Below, one piece after another: positions 48,440 through 60,985 of a stretch of DNA of 64,000 bases. The stretch spans positions 489,065 to 553,064 of the forward strand of contig NW_019776068.1 in NCBI RefSeq assembly GCF_001039355.2, written 5' to 3'. This stretch comes from Lingula anatina. Its lineage: Eukaryota; Brachiopoda; Lingulata; Lingulida; Lingulidae. The stretch's first letter is position 1. Every line of letters begins with the position of its first letter. The notes beneath the pieces are model-generated. The model searched no databases and was not told the origin of the DNA. It saw only the letters and a program-made list of their open reading frames with translations. The translations under genes and the position numbers were made by a program.

Positions 48440-48985
48440 GATATGCCCTTGCACATCCCACATGATAGATTTCTCAGTCACTGAAGTTAAAACTTCCTCA
48501 CCCTAATGGTCCAGGAGGAGAAAGCTGAATTTGCAATATAAAGATTTAGAATCATCCCCCCCAGGGACAGCTCAACCCCCAGACACAGTAAAATTCCAAA
48601 TTGTCCATGTACATCCCTGATGACGGGTTTATCAATCCCCAAACTTGAACTTCCTCACTCCCAAAGTGTAGGAGGAGTTAGAAGAAATTATAGTGCAAAA
48701 ATAATTAAAAATTAAACACCCCCAAAGACATCTCAAACTTGAACTTCCTCACTCCCATAATGTAGGAGGAGTTAGAAGAAATTATGATGTAAAAAGAATT
48801 ACGAATCAACCACCTCCCAGGGACAGTCCAACCCCTGTTGCACTAAAATTCCAAAGTGCTCATGCACATCCCTGATGATAGATTTATCAACCCCCAAAGT
48901 TTCAACTTCCTAACAATGCACAGACTCACAGACAGGCGGAATAAAGTGATCCCCAACTTTTGTCACAAAACTGCAGGATAAACAG
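48440..48985 (-). repeat. Dispersed ~0.6 kb repeat family, minus orientation
   Basis: Three units start with a variant of GCACATCCCTGATGATAG near 48,451, 48,610 and 48,865, giving a ~160-base period with an extra 94-base duplication (units at 48,643 and 48,737). The reverse complement shares the GGGGATCA...CCGCCTGTCTGTG and ATCATCAGGGATG themes of 2,600-3,190. Non-coding. Confidence 0.5.
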
Positions 48986-51900
48986 CACAGATCCCAAGAT
49001 GTTATTAGCTTTTTTAATTAAAAAGTCTGAAAAAAGGGGTCTAGACAAAGGATTTTTGCATTAAGGTGCTGCTTTCATCTTTTTATGTTGTGGAAATGCA
49101 TGATGGTTTTATTTGCACTTTCAAGGAAAATGGCAAAAGGACAGAGAAGATATCCCATTGTGTAGGCTTTTATTTGGTCTTCTTTGCATTACACTTGTAG
49201 ATGTTTGATAGCTTTTCCTCTCTCAGAGAAACCAGCAGGGTGCCTTTTTCCTGTGCAGAGATAAAAGTGTTAGATACTAACAGGAGGCGGATCCGCATGA
49301 AAACCCTAAAACAGCAATGACTAGAAGGTTTCTCATGAATTCCTTGAATTCACTTCTTTCTTTATTGTAGTGAGAGAGTTTTATATGGGGTTTGCTATTT
49401 TTCTCCCTTTTTATAGAAGCAAAGTCTTTATGAATTATCAATATGTAATATTACTCTGCAATCAAAATGGGTCAAATTAAAGGTTTAGGCAATCATTATT
49501 ATGAGATAGTTATGATGATGCAATACAGTTAAGGATATTGTCACTCTTTGCCCAAAACTTCTTATTTACTGTCTTACATACATTCTTTTTGGGTAATAAA
49601 TGAATCTTCAGGGTTCAGAGACTAAATAAATTAACATTTACACATGTTATCTTATGGGTGACATCATAATTGCGATTTTGGGGTAAAAACTAAAAAATTG
49701 GTTTCTCAAATTTCTTTTACCTGAGCACCCACAATCACCCTTTCAATGCTGATTTAATGACATGATTTAGTACTCCAAAATCCTGCCAGTGATTTTTCCT
49801 AAAAATGTTCAGATTTTATTGTTGATAAAGCAAAATTATGCCTTTGTTTAATGAAAATCTGTAATTACTCCATAACTCCATAACAAAAACATTTAAACCA
49901 AAATGAAGGCAAGGGATTGTAGCTTATACATTCCTGGTCAACTCTGCCAAAATTTTCTTGATAAAATTTTGTTCAGGGTTGAAGTTACGCCCCATACTGA
50001 TTGCTATCTTACCTCAAATTAGAAAGGTGTTAAATTGAAGATTAAAACTTAAACATACATTATACATTGCAACAAAAAATATTAATGCTGATATTTTATA
50101 TTTTCCTGTTTCCTGGGTTTTTTATTGTTTTAAATCAGCACAAAGATAGATGCATTATTGAATAATGAGATGTAGGAAAAAACTCATTTTCGGTATCTGG
50201 ATGATAATAAAGGATTACAATGTCCTTAATGATATAATTGATACGAGGGTTTGTTTGCAAGTGCTGATTTTTCACAATTATATAAATGAAGGTGTCAATA
50301 AGTAAATGGATGATAATTAAATGAATAGGTAAACGTATGAATGGATTAGTGAATGAAAAAGATGAATAAATTGATAAATAAAGTTTTAAAAATTGCAACA
50401 AGAGAATCTATGCGTACACAGTATACAGTGATGGCATAACAAGTGATGTGAGAGAATAGGTCATATGTTAAATGAGCTCAATTCTGGTATTAGCATCCTC
50501 CACATTAATCACCTTTTGAGCAAAATTGTGTACCAAAATGATTTACAGGAACATTTTCGATGAGAAACAATGAGATAGTTATAGAAATGTGTAGATTACC
50601 ATGTTTTGTAGGGTACTCATCATTTTATTTTACATTAAAGAATGAAAAGCACAAGTTGTGACGGTTTGCATACAATGCATTTAGGTATTTGATATGGTAA
50701 TGGCCTGAAATCTTCCAGAATAGCCACTTTACAGTAATTTCTATATTTCCTGATTACTGCAATTTAGGTGTGAGGTTTTCCACATTTTCCACTTTGTGTG
50801 TCACTCCATCACAGATGGTTATTACCATTTGTGGTTTGCTCTTTGTAGAAATTAGAAAAAAAACTAATCATCTCTGATTCACTGATACACTAGTAGTATT
50901 GTGTACGTTTTTTCTTTTGTAACTCATTAATAAGAATTGCTTTAGGCTGGTTGGTGTGATTGAAATTCTAGAAGAGATATATGTAGATTTCATGATGCAG
51001 GTGTGCATGATCATGTAGCCATCTCATAAACAACAAACAACTTTAATTAGTTGGGTTCCTGTTTTTATTTTTAAAGATGCAGCAAGTTGAAGGTAAAATA
51101 GTTTTATTTTCACTCTTAAATTCATTTAAGAGATTGTATGTTAATTTTGCATCTCTTTGTTAGGAAATGAGTGTACTAGAGAAATTGATTTTCAACTACC
51201 ACATTGGAAATGAGTTGAGCAAGAGGAATGAACTGGCCACTCACTCTCAGGTCATCCAAAGATCGTCACGACATGCCCATAGTGACAAGAAAATCTAAAA
51301 AATTACACAGAATTTAAGATCTTTTCAAAACTACTTTCTTGAGTACTACATATAATATTGTGTGTGAGGTCAGGATAATATAGGACACTGTTGAATCATT
51401 TGGCCTCATATGAAGCCCCGACAGTACAATTTCAAAGTCTCTTGTGATTGGAAGGAGAATTCCCTGTCGAACCAATCGAGTCATGCTAATCATGTAAATT
51501 GGTTGTTCATTCTGACATCTGTGAAATACACTGGGAAATGAAGGGATCAATACACAGTTGATTCTAGTGCAGGTGGTGCAATTGTCTTTAGGAGCTGTAA
51601 AACCAGGAGCAACATCATGCAATCAACTGACATAATAAGATAGAACTGCTGTGCTGTGCCTCTGCTTACCCCATTGCTCTCTCGGTCTTTGCATGACAGT
51701 GACAATTACTTTATGGAACTAATACTACTGGTATTTGAATGCACTGTCTTAAAGTTTTTTTGTCTGGCACTTAACATGATATTTATTATACTTAAGCTTT
51801 GCCATTGACATAAAAAATATAAAAAACAGTGTAAATAATGTATAAACAGCACTCTCTAGATCTGCATGTGGCTAGTTTGTTGCATGTATGGAACTGAAGC

Positions 51901-52798
51901 TGCAGAATGCACTGTTTGGCACATACATTATTTAAGTCCTTGCCATTATCAAGAAAAAAATCAACAGAACATGTTTTCGTGTCTAAATGTACATATAATG
52001 TTATTTGTTCTTTTTATCTGGATTATCTGGACTGAAGAGCATTTTTAATAGAATTTAGTGTTTTTACATCATCAGCTCTTCTAGAATATAATTATTAAGA
52101 TAATTCTGAGGACCAGTTTGCTGGATTTGATTCTGAAGAATCGATACATCTCCTTTTTTTTCTGTTTATCATTCCCCTTGCCAACATACTGCATGGTTCT
52201 TGTAAATTTATATGCTTGGCACTTAGGGGTCCACACCTTATCATCCTGAAAAACTGATTAAAAAACAGTGGGAGGGTTCTGAACTGCTTTTCTCTGCTGA
52301 CCTCAGAATGGGAGATGGAAAAAAGAAGGAAAATTGATATCTAATCTGTGCTCTATGATGAAACTGGAAGTGATGGTTGAAGTTTTTATTTTAGAAAAAT
52401 CGATGAATTTAGATGAAATTGACAGCTTTTTACGCTTGCTGGATTGTTGATGTCTTTTAATATACATAATGACCATATTCCATCAAAGAGTATTATGAAG
52501 AAGGCATTTTTGTGTAGGGAAGAAGACCTCATTAGCTGCAAAGTTGATGGCTTTGACAATATTAAGAGCACATTGATATGAAGAAAGACTGGATATCACA
52601 AGGTTTAATAAAGAAGGGAATGAAGAACACCTGCTGTGTCTGAGTTACAGTGTAGTGTGTTTATTTTTCACTCATGTCCCTTACAATAACATCTTCATTA
52701 TGTTTCTTTATGTATATGTGTATAGTTGTATGTTTTCGATAATGAACACAGCATACACCTCAAAAATGAGGATTATTTTTTTACAGGATTAAAAGTCA

Positions 52799-52845
<47 letters not shown>

Positions 52846-55599
52846 CAGGAACAAACATTTTTACTCTCTTTATAAATTAACTGTTAACTATCATCATTTT
52901 GTACAGTGACCTATTGGAATAAACTTTGGTAACCTATGCAGGGATTCTCCTTGTTCTGGCTCTGCACTCTTCTATCTGGACTGAGCATAGTAAAATACAC
53001 TGCTAATCAACTCCAGTGCAGTGTAGATCTATTTCAATCTAATGACATTATAATATACTATTTCCCAAAAGATGACACTGTAATCAAGTTTTATGATTTT
53101 AAATCAAATGTTAGATGACTTTTTGCACTGGAATGTCATTAATGGTTAGATCTCTATTTCATAAAGCTGCACTGTCTTATTATGTCTCAGAGTCTGAAGA
53201 TGCCTTTTTTTGAAACTGAAAACAAAATGGGAGCTTAAAGCATGCCGAAGCACAAGCTGATGTTGAATCATTTATGACAAAGAAAGTTGAATAGAAGAAG
53301 CCATACTGATAAAAATGTAAAAGCTATTACCATTATTTTCCTTGAGAGTGGTTAAGCTGATTGTTGGTAAGATTTGTCTTAGAAAATATGTTTGTGAGAA
53401 AACAAGCACCAGTAGGTGATTCTGATATTCCCATGCTTTTCCTCATTTGGCAATCACATCTTGTTTTTATTTTTGTGCCTGAAAGGTTTTGGTCAGTCTA
53501 ATCTCAGACAGACAGAAAAAAAATTCCTCACTGTACAGAATCATTTAAAAATATTTATTTTTAGAATACAATACCTAAATTAAAGCTAGCCAAGGGTCAT
53601 GCACTATACTTACTTCCAAACTGATGTATTCGATATATTTTGCAGTCAAGTTCAATTTGTACCAGACCAAGTAGATTACATTTTGAGTAACACCAGTTGT
53701 CAGCATTTGGTACAATTGAACCACCAAGTAATTGCTTTTCCAAAGCCACTGAAATGAATCAGCATATGGGTAAGCCAACTAACACTGTTTAAATTGTTTT
53801 AAAATTTTTTGAATAGAAGACATGTGGTCAATAATTTAAAAACGACCTGTGCTTTAATATAACATTTCAACAGGGAGACTGAGCAAAATAGTACGTGACA
53901 AATTAAGTGGTTTTTTTGGTAGGAGGCATTTGCTCCATGCCTTCCTTGTTGGACCGTCAATGTAGAGAGTGCCACATATGGATGATTTAAAGGGATAGCA
54001 GGTGTAGAACAAATAAAGGGACAGACCCACAGGAGGAGTGGATAATGAAATATTGGGTAGGGTTGGGTAAATTTTAGAAAACAGTTAATATCCTTGGTGG
54101 CTTGTGCTTGCAGTGTTCAGCTACTGTTTTGTGTTCCTGGAACTCTTGAATCCATTTGACTTTATGGATTTACCAGATATTTGAAATCAGTGAAATTTAG
54201 ATATTTTTGTCTTCACCAGATCAGCTTTAATAAGCAAGTTATTTATCCGTTTAGCAGAATTGAAGGAGGTAGGTAACAATGTCTATTTCTGTATTAATGG
54301 ATGTGGTGGTGTAAGGGTGTGCATTAGAAGTTATCATATTGTCAGATATGTTTAGATCCTTAAAAGATTATGATGTTGACAAAAGTAAATTTGAATTGTT
54401 ACCATTGATTAGAAGTATAGAATTTGAAATAAAAATGCTGGATATTTTACAAAATGGTTTAAGACTTGTTTTTAAATTAAACAGTTATTCCCAACAGAAA
54501 ATCCTTAAAGTGCATTCTCTCTCCCCAGAGTATTACTTCATTTAGTGTACTTTATTCTTAGTTGCTCACTAACCTGGTTGTATTACTTTGGTTGCTGAAA
54601 CACTTCCATCTCTTAACTCCAAATTCAGTTCATTTATGGTAACATTTTGAAGAGTCTCAATTAATTTTATTTATGAAAAAAATAGCAACTGGAAAATATG
54701 ATTTGACATTTGGATTTGGTTCTTACTTCACAGTGTTTTTAAGTTCTTTTCAAAGTTTAATTACCGTAAAGCAGCAATCATTCTCCTCCAGCTGTTGCAT
54801 CTGTGAGAAGATGATGATAAACTCGGGGACTAAAGAAAATATAGATCTATATGAGACAGACTAAGAAATCATTTTGGATTAACTTTTATTAATTTGGGTG
54901 ATGGATGACCTTTCCCCAGGGTACTTGATCGTACAGCAGTCTTTACTCATGACTAAATGGAATTCCCTCTTCTGATATCGTTGAATAAACAGCCATTTGC
55001 TGAGCTAGAGATGTGACATTTCTATTACCATGAAAATTTAATGAAGTAAGCTGTGCAATTGCTGGAGAAATTGCCTCTGTGCTGGGCAGGTTTGGAGTAG
55101 TTCAGTGGACCAGCATGGTATTGAGACAAAGTCTATGGTTATTTATAATTGAAGGTGTCGTGGCGATTAGTAAAGAAGGAAGTCCTTAAGAGTAGATAAG
55201 TTTCATTTCATTTATTTATTGATCATTTCATTTTTTTATTTTACTGAGTCATCTTCTCATTCTTCATTTATAACTTTTGTTGCTGTTAAGCTTTAAAATA
55301 TTTCCATGGCATTTGGAAATCAAATATTTGTCTGTACTTATGAACTAATTTATCTCATTATATATAACTATTTGGGTAACATCCAATCCATTCCTTTTTG
55401 GTTATGGCCAGTGTTTATATTATCACTAGAATCAAAAATTTAAACCATTCTCTGTGGTAATATTTAGAAAATGGATCAAATAATTGACCATTTATGATCA
55501 GAAAGGGAACATTAATTCCATATGTATCATATATGTAATTACATTCACTCGATATACCTGAGTACAGTAATTGCCTTTGAACCCAGTAAGTTCAAACAG
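48986..55599. other. CpG-poor intron-like or desert DNA
   Basis: No gene is supported. An AT repeat lies at 52,803-52,840. Open frames are short and lack recognisable motifs or matching splice sites. Confidence 0.55.
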
Positions 55600-56110
55600 C
55601 AATTTCCTTAAAGAGGGAAAGTTCAGTGTTATTGACAGGCCCTATTATAATGGAGGAAATTATAGGTAGGCTGGGAGCTAATTACAGACCTGGATGGCTT
55701 CCCATTAAAATTAATTACCCCCTATTGCCCAAGAAGTGCATTGCAGTTGGCTTCTACAGATCACCCATGCTATGTCCAGTAGCTTCCCCAGTAGCCTGAA
55801 GGCAATCAGAAGTGATGGACAGTTCAACTGCTAGTGCCAGCCTGCCTGTCACCTGAGATATTCATTAGTCTAGCTGTGCTGTGGTGGTGGACTGGAGCAT
55901 CTCAGCCACATTGCTACTGTTCAAGCAAGTGCCCAGGTCTGGTACTACCAAGGAAATTTGCTTCCTTTTAACAATATCGTATCAGCTGGTCCAGGTAAAG
56001 AAGGCCACATTATTGTGGGTCACTTAAGCAGCTGGTGTTTTGACCTGTGTAGGTCAGATATCAGCTCCCAGGTGCCATAGGGAATAAGGCTTAATATAGC
56101 CACAGAGGAG
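55600..56110. promoter_or_regulatory. Candidate cis-regulatory element
   Basis: A GC-richer, microsatellite-free block within AT-rich DNA with stops in all frames. It has two TAATTA homeodomain cores (55,679-55,684 and 55,712-55,717), two CAGCTG E-boxes (55,983-55,988 and 56,029-56,034), an NK2-like CACTTAA (56,021-56,027) and TGACCTGTGTAGGTCA (56,041-56,056). The last is a perfect everted pair of nuclear-receptor half-sites spaced by four. Function is inferred from motif clustering only. Confidence 0.3.
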
Positions 56111-59100
56111 GACACTTAGATATTAGCTCAAACAATGTGGGGATTGTAAACTGCTTGGAGATTACTTATGAAAATTCATGAATCATGAGGCTTCTGCCCA
56201 TATGGTGTATATGTGACTAGTGCAGGCTAACACTATTGGAATTACATAACAGATATCTCAAAGAGAGAAATAAGTGTCCAGCCAAGAACTAGGTGAGTAA
56301 ATTTGTGTGCCATGGTGTGGGTTGCTTTGAAATTATTTGAAAGTCACAGTTAATGATGTGGTCTTAGAATATAATCTCAAATGTTTGTGATAATAATTGA
56401 TTGCTTACCCAAAAGATAGGTAGGGCTCTAGATGTTTTGTAAACTCTTTTTGTCAGTGAATTGTGTGAGGATGATAATGATCTCTTAGGACCTTAGTACA
56501 TGCTTGGCATTTAAATATGTGTGCTCTCATCCATGTTGAACAATACCTGTACTTAATCTTTGTTAAGGAGATATTACACTGACTTTGAGTTTTATTTATG
56601 GTATATGTGTCACTTCATGAAAAATGTAGTTGTTTTCAGCAAACCGTGAAAACTACAGGAAATAATTACAGACCGTGAAGCATGAATTGTGTGGTTTCAA
56701 GATGAAGGTTAAATTATACAGTCTGTGATCATAAGATGCATTTTGCTGACAAGAACAATTTTGTAGTTGTGTCAATGTGCATGTAAAATCTAGGCATCCA
56801 TACACTGTTATATCATAAGGCTGACTTGTTTTCTTTTTCACTAAAACATCACACAAATTGAGTAATATTGTAATAAGTTTCTTGTACACTGGCTAAGTGA
56901 ATAGCTAGACACAAGTAGTAATAAATTATGGTATAAGGAGAAATTCCTCCTTTGTACATTATAATTTCTTTATATAGATAAAATATATGGGATTGAATTG
57001 GAGTCTTTCACCTTAGTCTTGTCCTTAAACCTTCTTTTATGATTAATTCTCACCTGTCAGATTTACCTGTTTTGTATGGTCATAAATCACTGAGAGAGAG
57101 AGAGCACAGAACAAAATACTGCAGTGGGAGGGTGACAGTGATTAACATAGGGGTCCTGATTGGATATAAAGTAAAAATCGTAATGTGTGTTTTTTTTCTT
57201 TTCTTTTCTTTTCTTTGCTTTGCTTTGTTGTAGTTAATAAGTACCCTCTTTCATAATGCTCCTCTCACCTGTGTCATATTGTTGATAATTTAAAAGTTAC
57301 GTGCGGCTGGATTGAAATTATGTAAATTTATATGTAAAAGAACAAGTCAGATTTTATTGACCACATTTATTTTTTAGTTTGTAATCCTTTGACCTAGATT
57401 GAACTCTGTTATTATGTTCATGAGGATGATGATGTATTTTACTTATGGAAGGTGGGGAAAAATAATAATGCTAAAAATAGTTGTTGAGTATGACCAAGAA
57501 GGTCCTTCCTGATATTATTAAGGGATACGTTTTGGTTCATATCAATTTATTTTCAGATACCTTATTTATTTCTGATATATCAGACTTGTAGGCAGAGGGG
57601 ATTGGAAGGTTTAGAAGATCCATGGTCCTGGCTGAAAAGATCAACTCTGAATTAAAATTTTGATCTAAGGTCTGTGTCATTTCTCAGGTTTGGGCAACTT
57701 CCACAAAATGTAAGTAGTCACTTAACCCCCTCCCCCCTTTGCTGACCACAGGTCTGTGTAATCAGTAGTCAGTATTTTTTATACATTTTTATACACATTG
57801 GACAAGAAAAAAACAATGCTGTTTGTCATGCATGAAAATATGTCCTAATGGCGTCATTTTGACATGATCAAAATCATCAGCATGGAAAAATTTGCAATCT
57901 GATTTTTTCTTTTGTCTTATGATGTTTTATCTTACCCATGAAATAGTAAGTGGCACGTGCATGAAAAATTGATCTGATAAACTTTTGGTCTTGTGGCAGA
58001 TGCCACTAACCCCGTACCAATCGTGGACACGAGTCCTGAAATACGTCCTCGCTCATTTGTCTTTCCGTCAGCCACAGTTGATGGTGTCTTACAAAGAAGG
58101 TGACAGTAGTGGTTAATATTGCATGAAACGAGAAATCTTACACAGTTTTAAGAATTAAAAAAGGCAAACAGATTTTAGTGTTGAAGTAACACAGAAGCAA
58201 TCATTGGTGAGTTTCCTGTATTTGATTAGAGTTGTGTAGCTTTTAGTTTCTTTTAGTGATGAATTGTTGGGTGAGCATGGTATTTGCTTGAATTAGTAGG
58301 TGAATACTTTGATTTGAAGTTTTTAAATTAAAGACTTGAATGTGATGTACCAGCTGTTGGTAAAGAGGAAATAAAGGGAATATATGAAAATGTAAAAATT
58401 TAAAATATTTTAAGAAGCAGGATATTGCAAGCAGTTGAATATGAATCACACACACACAATTATATGAATTAAGTTTGATAAAATGTGATAAAGTAATTTT
58501 TGTAGGAAATATGATGTGAAAATCAGTCTTAGATTAATAATGGACTATGGTGGTTCTGTGGATATTTTACTATGGGGTTTCCTGGTGTATCCTGGCCACT
58601 TGACAGTACAGATTTTATTTAATCCATTGAATTGACAGCAATCAGATAATTTTAGATTAAAAATTGGTATCATATTGTCTACTACAGATAACCACAGAAT
58701 AGCATAAACTTTAATACTGGAAAAAAACTTTTAACCTTAAGAGTAACTCATTTTGTACATTTTTTCTATGAATATTTAACCTGTCACAATAGTTATTTCA
58801 AACATTCTATACTACCAGTATTCAGGATCTTATCATATAGACAGGCCTTATCACTGAATAGAGGGCCAATAAAAGAGGATTGTTATTTCATCCAACCTTT
58901 TTTTACAAAGCAATTTGTCCCTATGAATTCATGTAGAAAATATGGCTTTGATGAACACATTGATAACATTGGATTGGACCGACCGACTGTATAGGATCCC
59001 AGTGGCAACCTCACTACTACTTTGGCTTCTTTGGGAAAATTATAACCCAGAACTGCCTGTATATGTTGTTTTATTTTCTTGTCTGTATTTTCATCTTTTG

Positions 59101-60659
59101 ATTTGAAATTATTTATGCTTAACTGCTCAATGTCCAGGGGAATGAGAACTGTTTACAAACAAAACTTCAAAAGTAAATACAAGATACTGCTGAGATGCGG
59201 CACCTTTGAAAAAAATTGAGGTTACTAATCTTCTATGAGGTTTATTTGGGTAGAATGACTTCTACAATCCTCAATCTTGTTCTCCATTGACTTGCATTGT
59301 GACAAAATAGCTATGTACACAACCACTTCATTTAACATACATTTGAGACGGAATTGTGAATTTTCATATCACCCTTTACACTATGTAATGAAATTGTCAA
59401 AAAATGAGCTCTCTGATGATTGTGTCGCCAGATTTTGTAAGATTACATAAAAGAATGCTAGAAATGGAGACTGATCTTGGTCCAGATATGAGATGTTTTG
59501 TATGTGCTGCCTTTGAAGTAGACCCCTTCATTGTACTGTCTAGCTATATCAAAGTCGTGAGGGACGGGGCCAGGGTGGCATTTTCAATACTAGGGGTACA
59601 ACAGCATTTAAAGCAGTGAAAGGTGAAACATCGTTTATGAAATTAAGTTTGTGTAAAGGTTGGCAATAAGTCAATTTTGAAAGCAAGCTTTATTATTAAT
59701 GGAAACATATTATAATGTTGAACTTGTCCTTTCATAAACAAACTCTGCCTGTACTTTGTCACCTTTGAGTTTTATATTCTTGTAAATGTAGTACATAGTC
59801 TCTCCAATCCAAAACAAGTAGGTTTTACTTCTGTAACCTTGCTGTGTTCAAAACAACAACAGATCAGTTCAAGATATTTGACATTTTAAATATAGTTGTA
59901 CAAGAGATTGCTGTATATGATTCTTGTTCATGTTGGAATACAATCAGTGCCAAGCTTGGAGACAGCTCTCGTGAGACATTGGACAAATTATCGCTTCTTA
60001 CACATCCCTGTCATCATTAAGGACATACTTTATGTCTGTCAGGAGACATTAGGTAGGAAATAACAAGTCACTTGTCTATATGTACTAATGTACTATTTTA
60101 TAAATTTGATTGTCTTTTTAAAGGGGTTTAATTTTCAGGGAAATACATTAGAAAATACATCTGAAACGAGCTTAACTGAACATCATTTACACATGTGGCA
60201 CTATATTTGTTTTGTTGTTTTTTTCCTTCTTAGAAAAAATGTCATGTATACTAATATGTCTGTCTGCCATATTTTTACTTGTCAACTTAATCAGTACTTA
60301 GCATTTCTTTTGATATATTCATTCTTGGCAGATCCAATGTCATTAAGTTTTTTTTTTGGAGGGAGAGATAAACTGCTTTCCATACATGTCTTTGGAAAAA
60401 GTGTTTCATGTATGCCAAAAGATTGAGGTTATTAATTCAACAAATGTGATCAAAATTTACAAAAATTAAAACTTACAGTATATATTATATAGCTTGACTT
60501 GTAAGTTAACCCAAACTTACTGATATACATTTTACCCTCCATGTATTAAGCATTAGTGAAACATTGGTGAACCAGTAAATGTATGCTAGTGAATCCGGTT
60601 AAAAATATTGCATTATACCAGCATTCATCTGAGCAGTTTTCTGAAGAAAAGAAACGTGG
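56111..60659. other. CpG-poor intron-like or desert DNA
   Basis: No gene is supported. It contains a CTTTT-rich run (57,188-57,230) and a possible decayed CAGGCCC-family copy at 57,590-57,720. The plus strand is markedly richer in G than C in lines such as 58,261-58,320. Confidence 0.55.
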
Positions 60660-60985
60660 CAGGTTTTTAGCTCATCTCATCTCCAGAAGTTAAGGGAAAG
60701 ACAAACAGTTTAAAAATAGAAACTTTCACAGACAGACTTGCCCAGCTGGAGCCAAACATCTGTTGAAGGGAGTAGTAGGAGAGCATAGCCTGAGGATTGT
60801 GCCTGCTGTGATCAGAGCCATTATATCTCACCCTGGAATGTAATTGCATCAAAGTTAGACCACGCACAAGCTATCTAGATTGCGATCTCAGCAGCCATAG
60901 TGTGGAGTGGTCTCAAATCAGTTAGCACTCCCTGTCTTGGTGGCACACTCCTTTGTGTAGCTTGCAGTAGTAAGTTGTGTGTTGA
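60660..60985. promoter_or_regulatory. Second candidate regulatory or untranslated block
   Basis: A GC-richer island with stops in all frames. It includes CAGCTG (60,743-60,748), GGAATGT and a CCACGCAC word. It could be regulatory DNA or an untranslated exon; no strong splice sites bound it. Confidence 0.2.
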
